Source: Catellatospora vulcania (lineage in GTDB: Bacteria > Actinomycetota > Actinomycetes > Mycobacteriales > Micromonosporaceae). Taken from it: a stretch of 64,000 nt of DNA. The position numbers and the translations under genes were made by a program. The stretch is from contig NZ_WARX01000001.1 in the NCBI RefSeq assembly GCF_009720385.1, positions 186,001 through 250,000 of the forward strand, written 5' to 3'. The notes beneath the pieces were generated by a model. It was not told the origin of the DNA. It ran no database searches and saw nothing but the letters and a program-made list of their open reading frames with translations. Shown here in pieces: positions 1 through 8,219 of this stretch (position 1 is the stretch's first letter; every line of letters begins with the position of its first letter).

Positions 1-1
1 C

Positions 2-127
2 GAGGGCGGCATCGTCGCGGCCGGGCCGATCCCGGAGACGATCACGTCGGACAACCTGTCGGCGACCTTCGGCCTGCCGCTGGAGGTCACCTCGGCCGAG
101 GGCCGGTTCACGGCCCGCGCCAGGTGA
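2..127 (+). CDS. ABC transporter ATP-binding protein, C-terminal fragment
   Basis: Only the last 41 residues lie in the window; the gene begins upstream. The tail reads EGGIVAAGPIPETITSDNL, then FGLPLEV, and ends ARAR. A 'G.IVA.GP...T...L...FGLPL.V' segment after the ATPase core is common in actinobacterial ABC ATPases of the iron/siderophore and cobalamin import type. No Walker or signature motif is visible here, so the family call rests on this tail alone and the substrate cannot be named. The stop overlaps the GTG start of the next gene (GTGA), so the two are probably translated together. Confidence 0.55.
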   Translation, partial: EGGIVAAGPIPETITSDNLSATFGLPLEVTSAEGRFTARAR

Positions 128-741
128 CCCGCCGCTTCACCCCCGGCGAGACCGTCGTCCGGCGGGAGATCATGCACGGCGAGGTGTGGTTCGGGTACGC
201 GGGAGTCTGCGTGCAGGACACCGACGACCTGCTGGCCACGTTCGTGCCCCCGGGCACCCGGTTCGGCTTCCCCGCGTCCGGGACGTTCCCGGTCGGCGAG
301 CACCCGTACCTGCTGGAGGGCAAGCAGGAGTGGCGCGGCCACGGCATGCTCTGCCTGCACTTCCCGGGGGTCGACCACGCGATCTTCGTGTTCTGGACGG
401 GTCCGCAGCGCGAGTGGAACGGCTGGTACGTCAACCTCCAGGACGCGCCCCGGCGTACCGCCATCGGGTTCGACACCCTGGACCACGAGCTGGACCTGAA
501 CGTCCCCGCGACCACCGGGCAGTGGGAGTGGAAGGACGTCGAGGCCTTCGCGCGCACCGGCCCGGCCCGCTACCCCGGGCGGATGGCGGCGATCCAGGCC
601 GAGGGCGACCGGGTGGCTCAGTTGCTGGAGGCCGGCGAGCGGTGGTGGGACGAGTCCTGGGCCCGGTGGCAGCCGGATCCGGCCTGGCAGCCGCGACCGC
701 TGCCCGCGGGATGGGACGAACTCGCGCCTACCTTGCCCTGA
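124..741 (+). CDS. DUF402 family protein
   Basis: A 205-residue soluble protein that looks like the DUF402 (FomD-like barrel) family, whose characterised members are metal-dependent nucleotide or phosphate-ester hydrolases. Supporting motifs are WYVNLQDAPRRT (about 101-112), DTLDHELDL (about 117-125) and WEWKDVEAF (about 134-142); the acidic residues and Lys of the last two form the usual active-site cluster. The GTG start overlaps the stop of the upstream ABC ATPase by four bases, which fixes the start and implies coupling. The substrate is unknown and a link to the transporter is only inferred from the overlap. Confidence 0.8.
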   Translation: MTRRFTPGETVVRREIMHGEVWFGYAGVCVQDTDDLLATFVPPGTRFGFPASGTFPVGEHPYLLEGKQEWRGHGMLCLHFPGVDHAIFVFWTGPQREWNGWYVNLQDAPRRTAIGFDTLDHELDLNVPATTGQWEWKDVEAFARTGPARYPGRMAAIQAEGDRVAQLLEAGERWWDESWARWQPDPAWQPRPLPAGWDELAPTLP

Positions 742-759
742 CCCGTCACGATCGTAGGT

Positions 760-1137
760 ATGCGCACGCTCCTGAACATCCTGTGGTTCATCTTCGGTAG
801 CGGCTTCCTGCTGGCCATCGCGTACGGGCTGGCCGGCATCATCTGCTTCGTCCTGATCGTGACCATCCCGTTCGGGGTGGCCTCGTTCCGGCTCGCCCGG
901 TACGCGCTGTGGCCGTTCGGGTACACCATCGTGGAGAAGCCCAGCGCCGGGCTGGCCTCGACGCTGGCCAACGTCGTCTGGCTGATCGTGGCGGGCTGGT
1001 GGCTGGCGCTGATGCACATCGTCACCGGCATCGCCCTGTGCATCACCCTGATCGGCATCCCGTTCGGCGTCGCCAACTTCAAGCTGGTGCCTGCCGCCCT
1101 GTGGCCGCTCGGCCGGGAGATCGTCGAGCGCCCCTGA
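760..1137 (+). CDS. YccF domain-containing membrane protein
   Basis: A 125-residue hydrophobic protein of the YccF (DUF307) family, which sits in the cytoplasmic membrane and has no settled function. It shows an internal duplication: IPFGVASFRLARYALWPFG (36-54) and IPFGVANFKLVPAALWPLG (100-118), each preceded by a hydrophobic stretch. Length matches the family. The ATG follows a TAGGT sequence with short spacing. It lies 18 bases after the DUF402 gene and ends at a perfect palindromic terminator facing the next, convergent gene. Confidence 0.88.
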   Translation: MRTLLNILWFIFGSGFLLAIAYGLAGIICFVLIVTIPFGVASFRLARYALWPFGYTIVEKPSAGLASTLANVVWLIVAGWWLALMHIVTGIALCITLIGIPFGVANFKLVPAALWPLGREIVERP

Positions 1138-1148
1138 CCGTCGTGCCG

Positions 1149-1184
1149 CGGTCGGCCCGTCCCGGATCCGGGACGGGCCGACCG
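1149..1184. terminator. bidirectional hairpin terminator
   Basis: A perfect 36-bp palindrome (18-bp arms, no spacer) centred on CCCGGATCCGGG. It lies 11 bases after the YccF stop and 7 bases beyond the DUF6232 stop on the opposite strand. Its placement between convergent genes suggests termination in both directions; there is no T-run on either side. Confidence 0.75.
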
Positions 1185-1191
1185 TGCCGCG

Positions 1192-1668
1192 CTACCGGTG
1201 TTGTTCGAGGGCGCGCTGGATGGAGCGGTAGATGCGGCCGAAGCGCGACTCGTCGGCCACGCGCAGCAGGAGCAGCTCGCGGCCGCGCCACACCGCCCAG
1301 ATCTCGTGCATCGAGATGCCCTGGTCGTAGCTGTGGTCCAGGCGGTGCAGCGTCCACTCCAGGGCGGGACCGGCCAGGCCGACCAGCAGCACCACGACCG
1401 CCAGCGGCACCAGCACCCGGCCCGCGGCTCCGGGGTCGCCGACCGTGGCGGCGATCAGGTAGATGAGTCCGAGCAGGGCGAGCACCGCCCCGACCACGAC
1501 GCCCGCGTTGAGCGCGCCGCGTCCGGCCAGCCGGCGCATGGACCGCGGATCTGCGGTGATCTCGCGGTGCCAGACGTACTCCAGATCCTCGAGCCGGAAG
1601 ACGCGGTCGTGGATGTGGATCGCGGTCGAGGTGACTTCGACCGCGGGATCGCGGTAATAGACGATCAT
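1192..1668 (-). CDS. DUF6232-type membrane protein
   Basis: A 158-residue protein with an N-terminal beta-rich segment (MIVYYRDPAVEVTSTAIHIH), two hydrophobic helices (about residues 54-75 and 83-104), then a soluble tail with WAVWRGRELLLLRV. The order 'YYRD..V.VTS..I' then two helices resembles the actinobacterial DUF6232 family, recalled rather than searched. The ATG has a good GGAGG site upstream on the minus strand. Function unknown; it is convergent with the YccF gene and divergent from the enoyl-CoA hydratase gene. Confidence 0.65.
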   Translation of the reverse strand: MIVYYRDPAVEVTSTAIHIHDRVFRLEDLEYVWHREITADPRSMRRLAGRGALNAGVVVGAVLALLGLIYLIAATVGDPGAAGRVLVPLAVVVLLVGLAGPALEWTLHRLDHSYDQGISMHEIWAVWRGRELLLLRVADESRFGRIYRSIQRALEQHR

Positions 1669-1748
1669 CGCAGCCTCCGGCCCTCACCGTAGGCGATGCA
1701 CGCAAACCGCCTAAGCTCGTCCTATCGGCACTCGATGAGGAGGCAGCG

Positions 1749-2522
1749 GTGGGCGAGTTCGTGAACGTGGAAGTCGACGCAGGGATCGGCACCATCCGGT
1801 TGGAACGCCCGCCGATGAACGCGCTCAACGTCCAGGTCCAGGAGGAGCTGCGGGCCGCGGCCCAGGCGGTCACGACCGACAGCCGCATCGCCGCCGTCGT
1901 CGTCTACGGCGGACCGAAGGTCTTCGCGGCCGGCGCCGACATCAAGGAGATGGCGGACATGTCGTACGTGGACATGTCAGCTCGCGCCGGTGCGCTGAGC
2001 AGTGCCTTCGACGCCGTCGCGCGCATCCCGAAGCCGGTCGTCGCGGCGATCACCGGCTACGCCCTGGGCGGCGGCTGCGAGCTGGCCCTGGCCTGCGACT
2101 GGCGGGTCGTCGCCGAGGACGCCAAGCTCGGCCAGCCCGAGATCAAGCTGGGCATCATCCCCGGCGCGGGCGGCACCCAGCGGCTGGCGCGCCTGGTCGG
2201 CCCGGCCAAGGCCAAGGACATCATCTTCTCCGGCCGCATGGTCGACGCCGAGGAGGCGCTGGAGATCGGGCTCGCCGACCGGGTGTGCGCCGCGGACATG
2301 GTGTACGACCAGGCCAAGGCACTCGTCGCGGGTTACGTGAACGGTCCGGCCCAGGCGTTGAAGGCGGCCAAGCTGGCCATCGACGGCGGCCTCGACCGCG
2401 ACCTCGCGGCCGGTCTGGCCTGGGAGTCCCAGCTGTTCGCGGCGCTGTTCGCCACCGAGGACCGGCGCGAGGGCATGACCGCTTTCGTGGAGCGCCGCCC
2501 GGCGAAGTTCATCGGCCGCTGA
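1749..2522 (+). CDS. enoyl-CoA hydratase/isomerase family protein
   Basis: A 257-residue crotonase-fold enzyme, probably adding water across a 2-enoyl-CoA in fatty-acid or amino-acid breakdown. The oxyanion-hole segments are FAAGADIKEM (59-68) and GYALGGGCELALACD (103-117). Both catalytic glutamates of true hydratases appear present: Glu111 in GGGCELA and Glu131 in GQPEIKLG, with the usual 20-residue spacing. The GTG start is chosen because GAGGAGG stands six bases upstream. It precedes an IlvG-like gene on the same strand; the acyl chain used cannot be told from sequence. Confidence 0.9.
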   Translation: MGEFVNVEVDAGIGTIRLERPPMNALNVQVQEELRAAAQAVTTDSRIAAVVVYGGPKVFAAGADIKEMADMSYVDMSARAGALSSAFDAVARIPKPVVAAITGYALGGGCELALACDWRVVAEDAKLGQPEIKLGIIPGAGGTQRLARLVGPAKAKDIIFSGRMVDAEEALEIGLADRVCAADMVYDQAKALVAGYVNGPAQALKAAKLAIDGGLDRDLAAGLAWESQLFAALFATEDRREGMTAFVERRPAKFIGR

Positions 2523-2592
2523 CGAGTTTGTGAGTCCTCTTCATATTTTCCTGCGTGCTGGATAGGCTCCCGGCACACGAAGGGACACGGTC

Positions 2593-4224
2593 ATGGCTGA
2601 GACCTCTGACATCGCTGTTTCCGGCCACGGTGGACAGCTCGCGCTGGCCGCGTTGCAGGCCGCGGGCGTACGCGAGATGTTCACCCTCTCCGGGGGGCAC
2701 GTCTTTCCGCTGTACGACGCCGCCCATCAGGTCGGCTTCCCGCTCTACGACGTGCGGCACGAGCAGACCGCGGTGTTCGCCGCCGAAGCGGTCGCCAAGC
2801 TGCAGCGCCGTCCGGGCGTCGCGGTGCTCACCGCCGGTCCCGGTGTCACCAACGGTGTCTCCGGCCTGACCAGCGCCTTCTTCAACGCCGCGCCGGTGCT
2901 GGTGCTCGGCGGCCGGGCGCCGCAGTTCCGCTGGGGCTCCGGTTCGCTGCAGGAGATCGACCACCTGCCGATCGTCGCGCCGGTCACCAAACACGCCGCC
3001 ACCGTCACCGCCACCGACGACATCGCGTCGGCGGTGACGACCGCGCTGGAGCACGCGCTCGCCCCGCACCGCGGACCGTCGTTCCTGGACCTGCCGCTGG
3101 AAGTCGTCTTCAGCACCGGAGACGGCAAGGCGGTCGCACCGCAGGTCCAGGTGCTGGAGCCGGACCCGGACCTGGTGGAGAAGGCCGCTCGCCTCATCGC
3201 CGGCGCGTCGCGGCCCGTGATCATCGCGGGTTCGGACGTGTACGGCGGGGACGCCACCGAGGCGCTGCGGGCCGCGGCCGAGGCGCTGACCGTGCCCGTC
3301 TTCGCCAACGGCATGGGCCGCGGCTCCCTGCCCCCGAGCCACCCCCTCGCGTTCGCCAAATCCCGCCGCAAGGCCCTGGACGGGGCCGACGTGGTGGTCG
3401 TCGTCGGCACCCCGCTCGACTTCCGCCTCGGCTTCGGCGACTTCGGCGCGGCCCAGGTCGTGCACGTCGTCGACGCGCCGAGCCAGCGCGCCGAGCACGT
3501 CTCCGTCGCCGTCTCGCCCGCGGGTGACCTGCGCGCGATCCTGTCCGGCTTCGCGGCGTACGCGGGGGACCGGGTGGACCACGCGGACTGGGTGGCCACG
3601 CTGCGGGCCGCCGAGCAGGCCCAGGCCGCCAAGCACGAGCTGGAGATGCAAGCCGACACCGAGCTGATCAAGCCGGCCCGGGTCTACGGGGAACTGCGCA
3701 AGGTGCTGGCCGCCGACGCGGTCACCATCGGCGACGGCGGCGACTTCGTCTCGTACGCCGGGCGCTACCTGGAGCCCTCGGTCCCCGGCAGCTGGCTCGA
3801 CCCCGGCCCGTACGGCTGCCTCGGCACCGGCATGGGCTACGCGATGGGCGCCCGCGTCACCTACCCCGACCGCCAGGTCTGCGTGCTGATGGGCGACGGC
3901 GCCGCCGGCTTCTCCCTGATGGACGTCGAGTCCCTGGTCCGCCAGAAGCTGCCCGTCGTCATGGTCGTCGGCAACAACGGCATCTGGGGCCTGGAGAAGC
4001 ACCCCATGCGCGCCATGTACGGCTACGACGTCGCCGCCGACCTCCAGCCCGGCCTGCGCTACGACGAGGTCGTCAAGGCCCTCGGCGGCGGCGGCGAAAC
4101 CGTCGCCAAGGCCGCCGACCTCCCCGCGGCCCTCTCCCGCGCCTTCTCCGCCGGCGTCCCCTACCTCGTCAACGTCATCACCGACCCCGCCGACGCCTAC
4201 CCCCGCTCCGCCAACCTCGCCTAA
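2593..4224 (+). CDS. ilvG: acetolactate synthase-like thiamine diphosphate enzyme (IlvG type)
   Basis: A 543-residue enzyme with the three-domain acetolactate synthase layout. The Glu that activates thiamine diphosphate is in RHEQTA (Glu57); the GDG...NN cofactor motif lies near residues 434-463 (MGDGAAGF, then NNGIWGLEKHP). Recalled sequence similarity is highest to the mycobacterial protein annotated IlvG, which shares TLSGGH, SLQEIDH and a C-terminal YPR..NLA. It is distinct from ilvB at 50.3 kb and has no regulatory subunit gene beside it. Whether it makes acetolactate or acts on another 2-oxoacid or acyl-CoA is open. The ATG has GAAGGGA upstream. Confidence 0.85.
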   Translation: MAETSDIAVSGHGGQLALAALQAAGVREMFTLSGGHVFPLYDAAHQVGFPLYDVRHEQTAVFAAEAVAKLQRRPGVAVLTAGPGVTNGVSGLTSAFFNAAPVLVLGGRAPQFRWGSGSLQEIDHLPIVAPVTKHAATVTATDDIASAVTTALEHALAPHRGPSFLDLPLEVVFSTGDGKAVAPQVQVLEPDPDLVEKAARLIAGASRPVIIAGSDVYGGDATEALRAAAEALTVPVFANGMGRGSLPPSHPLAFAKSRRKALDGADVVVVVGTPLDFRLGFGDFGAAQVVHVVDAPSQRAEHVSVAVSPAGDLRAILSGFAAYAGDRVDHADWVATLRAAEQAQAAKHELEMQADTELIKPARVYGELRKVLAADAVTIGDGGDFVSYAGRYLEPSVPGSWLDPGPYGCLGTGMGYAMGARVTYPDRQVCVLMGDGAAGFSLMDVESLVRQKLPVVMVVGNNGIWGLEKHPMRAMYGYDVAADLQPGLRYDEVVKALGGGGETVAKAADLPAALSRAFSAGVPYLVNVITDPADAYPRSANLA

Positions 4225-4285
4225 CGCCCCCCGGCGCCCCGCCCCGCGCCCCCCGCGCGCCGCGCTGCGCCGCGCTCCGAACGAA

Positions 4286-4336
4286 GGAAGGGCACCTTCT
4301 TAACGCCATGCGTAGAGGAGGGTGCCCTTCTTAACG
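4286..4336. repeat. family-A hairpin repeat, copy 1
   Basis: GAAGGGCACC (4287-4296) pairs with GGTGCCCTTC (4321-4330), and each arm is followed by the shared word TTCTTAACGC or CTTCTTAACG. The core GAAGGGCACCTTC recurs at 39.05, 60.94 and 62.13 kb, always just downstream of a plus-strand gene. Probable terminator-type dispersed repeat. Confidence 0.7.
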
Positions 4337-4367
4337 CCCACCCTCCGGCGCGCTGCCGCGGGAGGGG

Positions 4368-4434
4368 GAAGATCGCTGTTTCGTGTCAGAAACTGTGGTC
4401 AGACCGCAGATCATGACCAGAAACAGCGATCTTC
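4368..4434. repeat. long inverted repeat with inner stem
   Basis: A perfect 15-bp arm GAAGATCGCTGTTTC (4368-4382) pairs with its complement at 4420-4434. Inside it, GGTCA (4397-4401) pairs with TGACC (4414-4418). The right arm runs into the 35-bp tandem repeats, whose units also carry GCGATC. Terminator or mobile palindrome are both possible. Confidence 0.65.
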
Positions 4435-4530
4435 GCCGACCCGAGACCTGCACCGGGGCGGCGATCAGCGCCGACCCGAGACCTGCACCGGGGCGGTGAT
4501 CAGCGCCGAGCCGAAGACCGTACCGGGGCG
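4426..4530. repeat. three 35-bp tandem direct repeats
   Basis: Units at 4426-4460, 4461-4495 and 4496-4530. The first two differ at two bases (GATCTTCGCC against GATCAGCGCC); the third is more diverged but keeps GATCAGCGCCGA and ACCGGGGCG. A fourth unit begins (GTGATCTTCG) and breaks off. The units abut without spacers, so this is a minisatellite-like array. Confidence 0.8.
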
Positions 4531-4718
4531 GTGATCTTCGCCCCCGGCGGCCGGGGCGGCGGGCGGCGTCTTCAGCACGAACGTGAACGGAACCGGTAGC
4601 GGCCCGGTCGACGCGACGACCCGCACACCCCGCTGCTCGAAGCCCCGAACATGCCGTGCCCGGTCACCGTGCGCAGTGGTCGGCGGCGGGCGGTCAGGCC
4701 GCCGCCGACCGCTGCTGG

Positions 4719-6776
4719 TCAGGCTGCCGCCGGTTCCGGTGCGGGCTCGGCCGCCGGTGCGACTGCCCGGGTGCGCCCCGCGACGAGGACCGCGCCGAGG
4801 GCCCACGGGATCCAGACGACCTCGGTCAGCACCCGCAGCAGGGCGGGGGAGACCGGCAGCCACGGGATCATGATCAGCCCGTGGTCGATCGCGCCGAGCA
4901 GCGCGAAGACGGCCACGATCAGCGTTGTCATGCCCAGCTTGCGGGCGTGGGTCTCCCGCAGCGCCAGGCCCAGCAGGGCGAAGCCCGCGCCGTACAGGGC
5001 GAGGCCGATCGGGTGCAGCACGCTGCCCATGTCGAGGGTGCCGAAGACGCCGACGGTCAAGCCGCCGACCGCCAGCAGCAGCCCGAGCATGGCGCGCTTG
5101 GAGTCGCGCAGGCGGCGGTAGTAGAGGCCGATCGCCAGCAGCCCGAGCACGATTGCGCCGCCGAACGCCCACTTGACCTCGATGCGCGCCAGCCCCGAGG
5201 CGGCGTACTCGCCGTACCAGTCGCAGTCGGAGGGCAGGTGCTGCCGTCCGCCGTCGTAGCCGGCGCAGGCGTACATCTTCAGGGTGGCGGCGGGCTCGCC
5301 GAGGTAGCGGTGGGAGCCGATGGCGGGCAGGTCGTCGTCGCCGCAGGCGGGCACAGTACGGATGTTCGTGTCGGACATGCCCGTCCAGCAGCTGCCGACG
5401 CCCTGCCCGTCCCACCAGAAGTTCAGCCCGTTGGGCTCGGACTCGCCCTTCTCGCTGACCCCCATCACGTTGTCGAGGTAGCGGTTGTGGTGCGAGGTGT
5501 CGAACTGCTGCGCGAACTCGGTGTCGTTGCGCACGAACCCGGGTACGAAGCTGGTCACGAACCCGGAGTACCGGTTGCCGTAGATGTGGTTGCCGCGCCA
5601 GATGTTGTAGTTGCCGCCCGGGTTGACCACGCCCGCGCCGACCGGCAGGCCGACCGCCGGGCACACCACGCCCTGCTCGTACCCGCGCTGCTCGAAGGGC
5701 TTCTTGCAGGTGCCGTCGACGATGTGCCGGTAGTAGTCGGTGTTGTTGTTCGCGATGACGTTGTTCTCGAACTTCGAGTGGTTCTGCGGCATGCCCGGGT
5801 GGTCGGGGAAGGCGCTGTCGGTGGCGATGCCCGCGGTGTTCTCGGTGAAGACGCTGTCGTGCACCCAGACCGAGTCACCGGCCGTGCCGGAGTAGCCCAG
5901 CGTGTTGTGGTGGCCGTAGCAGCGCTGGATCTCCACGGCGTAGCGCGGCACGTCGTGGCCCCGGTCCTTGTTGATGTTCGAGGCCGCGCCGGGGTAGAAG
6001 GCGGAGTCGCCGTTGCCGTAGCCCTCGCAGTCGGTGTAGAGGCCGTGGTCGACGGCGAAGGTGAGGAAGGCGTACTCGTCGTTCCAGCGGCCCATGGTCC
6101 GGTCGACCACGAAGCCGTCGGTCTCCATGATGTAGAAGGCGTTGAATTGGGCCCGCTGGGCGGACATGTTGCGGAAGTACACGCCGTCGGCGTTGTCGGC
6201 CCGGATCGCGTTGAGCTTCTTGTACTGCGCGTCGACGAGCACATCGGCCGGGTTCGCGCCGGTGCCCTCCAGCTGGAGGTTCTTCTTGCCGAGGATGGCC
6301 ACCAGATTGGCCAGGTGCGGGCAGGCGAGCTGCTGGTCCCAGGTGAGCACCGGGTAGCCGTAGATGCGGCCGCGTACCGCGCCGTTCTCCATGGCGGCGC
6401 ACTGGGGGCTGGCCGGGGCGATGCTCGGCTCCTCCAGGTACACCCCGGGCAGGATCTTGATGTTGGTGCCGGGCAGGTGGGCGGCGTCCACGGCCTGCTG
6501 GATGTGGCGGAACCCGTCGTTCTGGCACTGCGTCCACAGCTGCTCGTTCACGGCCTTGAGCTCGGCCGGGAAGGCGGCGATGCGGGTCGCGAAGTCGGCC
6601 GGGTCGGTCTTGCAGACCAGCAGGGTGGGCCCGGTGGTGCGGTAGACCGGGACGCTGCCGGTGCCGTCCAGCTCGCGGGTGGCCCGCTCCTCGTGCGCCG
6701 AGGCCGCGGTGGCCGGGCCGAGTATCGCTATCGCCGCCACGGCGACGATGCCGAGCAGACGTGTGTATGCCTTCAT
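4719..6776 (-). CDS. secreted right-handed beta-helix protein with C-terminal membrane domain
   Basis: A roughly 685-residue exported protein. MKAYTRLLGIVAVAAIAILG is a signal peptide with a likely cut after ASA near residue 27, which favours this ATG over a GTG 27 bases upstream. The middle (about 70-510) looks like a parallel beta-helix of the pectate-lyase superfold type: Asn/Gly-rich turns such as NHIYGNRYSG, NVIANNNTDYY and HHNRYLDNV, plus paired Cys. The last ~150 residues hold about five hydrophobic helices and an Ala/Pro tail, so the helix domain is probably displayed outside the membrane. No catalytic residues can be assigned. It is divergent from a sugar-type operon and may act on an external polysaccharide (inference). 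Confidence 0.75.
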   Translation of the reverse strand: MKAYTRLLGIVAVAAIAILGPATAASAHEERATRELDGTGSVPVYRTTGPTLLVCKTDPADFATRIAAFPAELKAVNEQLWTQCQNDGFRHIQQAVDAAHLPGTNIKILPGVYLEEPSIAPASPQCAAMENGAVRGRIYGYPVLTWDQQLACPHLANLVAILGKKNLQLEGTGANPADVLVDAQYKKLNAIRADNADGVYFRNMSAQRAQFNAFYIMETDGFVVDRTMGRWNDEYAFLTFAVDHGLYTDCEGYGNGDSAFYPGAASNINKDRGHDVPRYAVEIQRCYGHHNTLGYSGTAGDSVWVHDSVFTENTAGIATDSAFPDHPGMPQNHSKFENNVIANNNTDYYRHIVDGTCKKPFEQRGYEQGVVCPAVGLPVGAGVVNPGGNYNIWRGNHIYGNRYSGFVTSFVPGFVRNDTEFAQQFDTSHHNRYLDNVMGVSEKGESEPNGLNFWWDGQGVGSCWTGMSDTNIRTVPACGDDDLPAIGSHRYLGEPAATLKMYACAGYDGGRQHLPSDCDWYGEYAASGLARIEVKWAFGGAIVLGLLAIGLYYRRLRDSKRAMLGLLLAVGGLTVGVFGTLDMGSVLHPIGLALYGAGFALLGLALRETHARKLGMTTLIVAVFALLGAIDHGLIMIPWLPVSPALLRVLTEVVWIPWALGAVLVAGRTRAVAPAAEPAPEPAAA

Positions 6777-6785
6777 GGCGGCGGA

Positions 6786-6893
6786 GCCTAGAGAAGGTTT
6801 CACGTTCGCACCAGACCCGTCGGCGCGACACGCTGCCGTTCATCTGTCCGGGTGGCGAGCCTGGTGCGAACATGAAAAGTTCTCTAAACTCCG
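6786..6893. promoter_or_regulatory. symmetric divergent promoter/operator region
   Basis: The left half (6786-6813) contains CTAGAGAA, TTTCAC and GTTCGCACCAG; the right half (6862-6892) contains CTGGTGCGAAC, ATGAAA and TTCTCTA in mirror order. The two roughly 28-base arms are near-perfect complements around a centre close to 6839, one facing the beta-helix gene and one the MFS operon. This suggests one regulator controlling both directions, or paired identical promoters. No regulator gene lies adjacent. Confidence 0.6.
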
Positions 6894-6929
6894 CGCGACG
6901 GGAATCACACCTGGCCCGAGGGACCCCCC

Positions 6930-8219
6930 ATGACCGAACCGGCCACGCTCACTACGGCTGACCCCGCAACGCCCCCGCCCGCTCCGTTCGCCGAGCCGCA
7001 ACGGCCGGTCACCGGCCGCTGGATCAGCCTGTTCGCACTGGCCTGGCTGGGCATCTGGATGGCGCAGCTGACCCCCGTGCAGCTGCTGCTGCCGATCCAG
7101 GTCGAGGCGCAGCTCAAAGCCGCGGACTGGGTCGACAACGTGGTCGCCTTCGGCATCGTGTCCGGCATCGCCGGCGCGTTCGCGCTGATCGCGTACCCGC
7201 TGACCGGCGCTCTCTCGGACCGCACGGTGTCGCGGCTCGGCCGCCGCCGTCCCTGGATCATCTTCGGCGCGCTGCTGTTCGCCGCCTCGCTGGTGGTGCT
7301 CGGCCTGCAGGACGACATCGTCGGCATCGGCGTGTGGTGGACGCTGACCCTGGTCGGCTTCTGCGTGCTGACCGCGGCCCTCACCGCCACCATCTCCGAC
7401 CAGGTTCCGGTCGGCCAGCGCGGGTACGTCTCCGGCTGGATCTCCGCCCCGCAGGCGATCGGCACCATCCTCGGCATCGTGCTGGTCACCGAGCTGGCGC
7501 TGAGCCAGGTCATCGGCTACTCCCTGATGGCCGGGCTGCTCGTGCTGCTGGTGCTGCCGTTCGTGCTCGGCGCGCCCGACGAGGTGCTGCCGCGCTCGGC
7601 CCGGCCGCCGTTCAGCTTCCGCGACCTGGCCGCCGGGTTCTGGATCAGCCCGCGCCGCTACCCCGACTTCGGCTGGACGCTGCTCAGTCGCATCCTGGTC
7701 AACGTCGGCAACGCGCTGGGCACCACGCTGCTGCTCTTTTTCCTGATGTACCACGTCAAGGTCGAGAAGGCCGAGGACGCGCTGCTCGTCCTGACGCTGA
7801 TCTACATGCTGTTCGTGGTGCTGGCCGCGCTGTTCCTCGGCCGGCTGTCGGACCGCATCGGACGGCGCAAGGTCTTCGTTCTCGTCTCGTCGGGGTTGCA
7901 GGGCGTCGCCGCCGTGCTGCTGGCGTTCTTCCCGACCCTGACCGTGGCCACGATCGGCGCGGGCCTGCTCGGCCTGGGCTACGGCTGCTTCCTGTCGGTG
8001 GACCAGGCGCTGGCCACCCAGGTGCTGCCGGACCCGGCGGCCCGCGGCAAGGACCTCGGCATCATGAACATCGCCACCGCGGTGCCGCAGGCGATGGCCC
8101 CGCTGCTCGGCGCGTTCGTCGTCGCGCAGCTGGGCGGCTTCGGGCCGTTGTACGTGGCGTCCGGTGTGATCTCGGTGCTCGGCGCGCTCGCCGTGCTGCC
8201 GGTGAAGGGAGTGCGCTGA
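6930..8219 (+). CDS. MFS transporter
   Basis: A 429-residue major facilitator protein with about 12 membrane helices after a Pro-rich 30-residue cytoplasmic start. The loop 2-3 motif is GALSDRTVSRLGRRRPW (93-109) and its second-half copy is GRLSDRIGRRKVF. The organisation resembles sugar/cation symporter-type MFS proteins, but the substrate is not evident. It is first in a tightly overlapping operon (TGATG overlap with the next gene) that ends with a glycosidase, so uptake of a glycoside or sugar acid is plausible (inference). Confidence 0.88.
   Translation: MTEPATLTTADPATPPPAPFAEPQRPVTGRWISLFALAWLGIWMAQLTPVQLLLPIQVEAQLKAADWVDNVVAFGIVSGIAGAFALIAYPLTGALSDRTVSRLGRRRPWIIFGALLFAASLVVLGLQDDIVGIGVWWTLTLVGFCVLTAALTATISDQVPVGQRGYVSGWISAPQAIGTILGIVLVTELALSQVIGYSLMAGLLVLLVLPFVLGAPDEVLPRSARPPFSFRDLAAGFWISPRRYPDFGWTLLSRILVNVGNALGTTLLLFFLMYHVKVEKAEDALLVLTLIYMLFVVLAALFLGRLSDRIGRRKVFVLVSSGLQGVAAVLLAFFPTLTVATIGAGLLGLGYGCFLSVDQALATQVLPDPAARGKDLGIMNIATAVPQAMAPLLGAFVVAQLGGFGPLYVASGVISVLGALAVLPVKGVR

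Larger units (their letters stand above)
4225..4718. other. repeat-rich non-coding stretch between convergent genes
   Basis: No gene is supported here. The 494 bases hold, in order, a family-A hairpin, a long inverted repeat with GAAGATCGCTGTTTC arms and three 35-bp direct repeats. The last part (about 4540-4718) is GC-rich sequence in which I see no structure. It separates the ends of the IlvG-type gene and the beta-helix gene, so these elements probably include terminators for both strands. Confidence 0.7.

Noticed and set aside
4426-4530. Possible CRISPR array
   Set aside because: The three 35-bp units are directly adjacent with no unique spacers and no cas genes are in the window.
4656-6791. 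A 711-codon open frame on the plus strand, antisense to the beta-helix gene
   Set aside because: Its translation is Val/Ala/Gly/His/Gln-rich with no motif, as expected for a high-G+C shadow frame; the minus-strand frame has a signal peptide, beta-helix turns and membrane helices.
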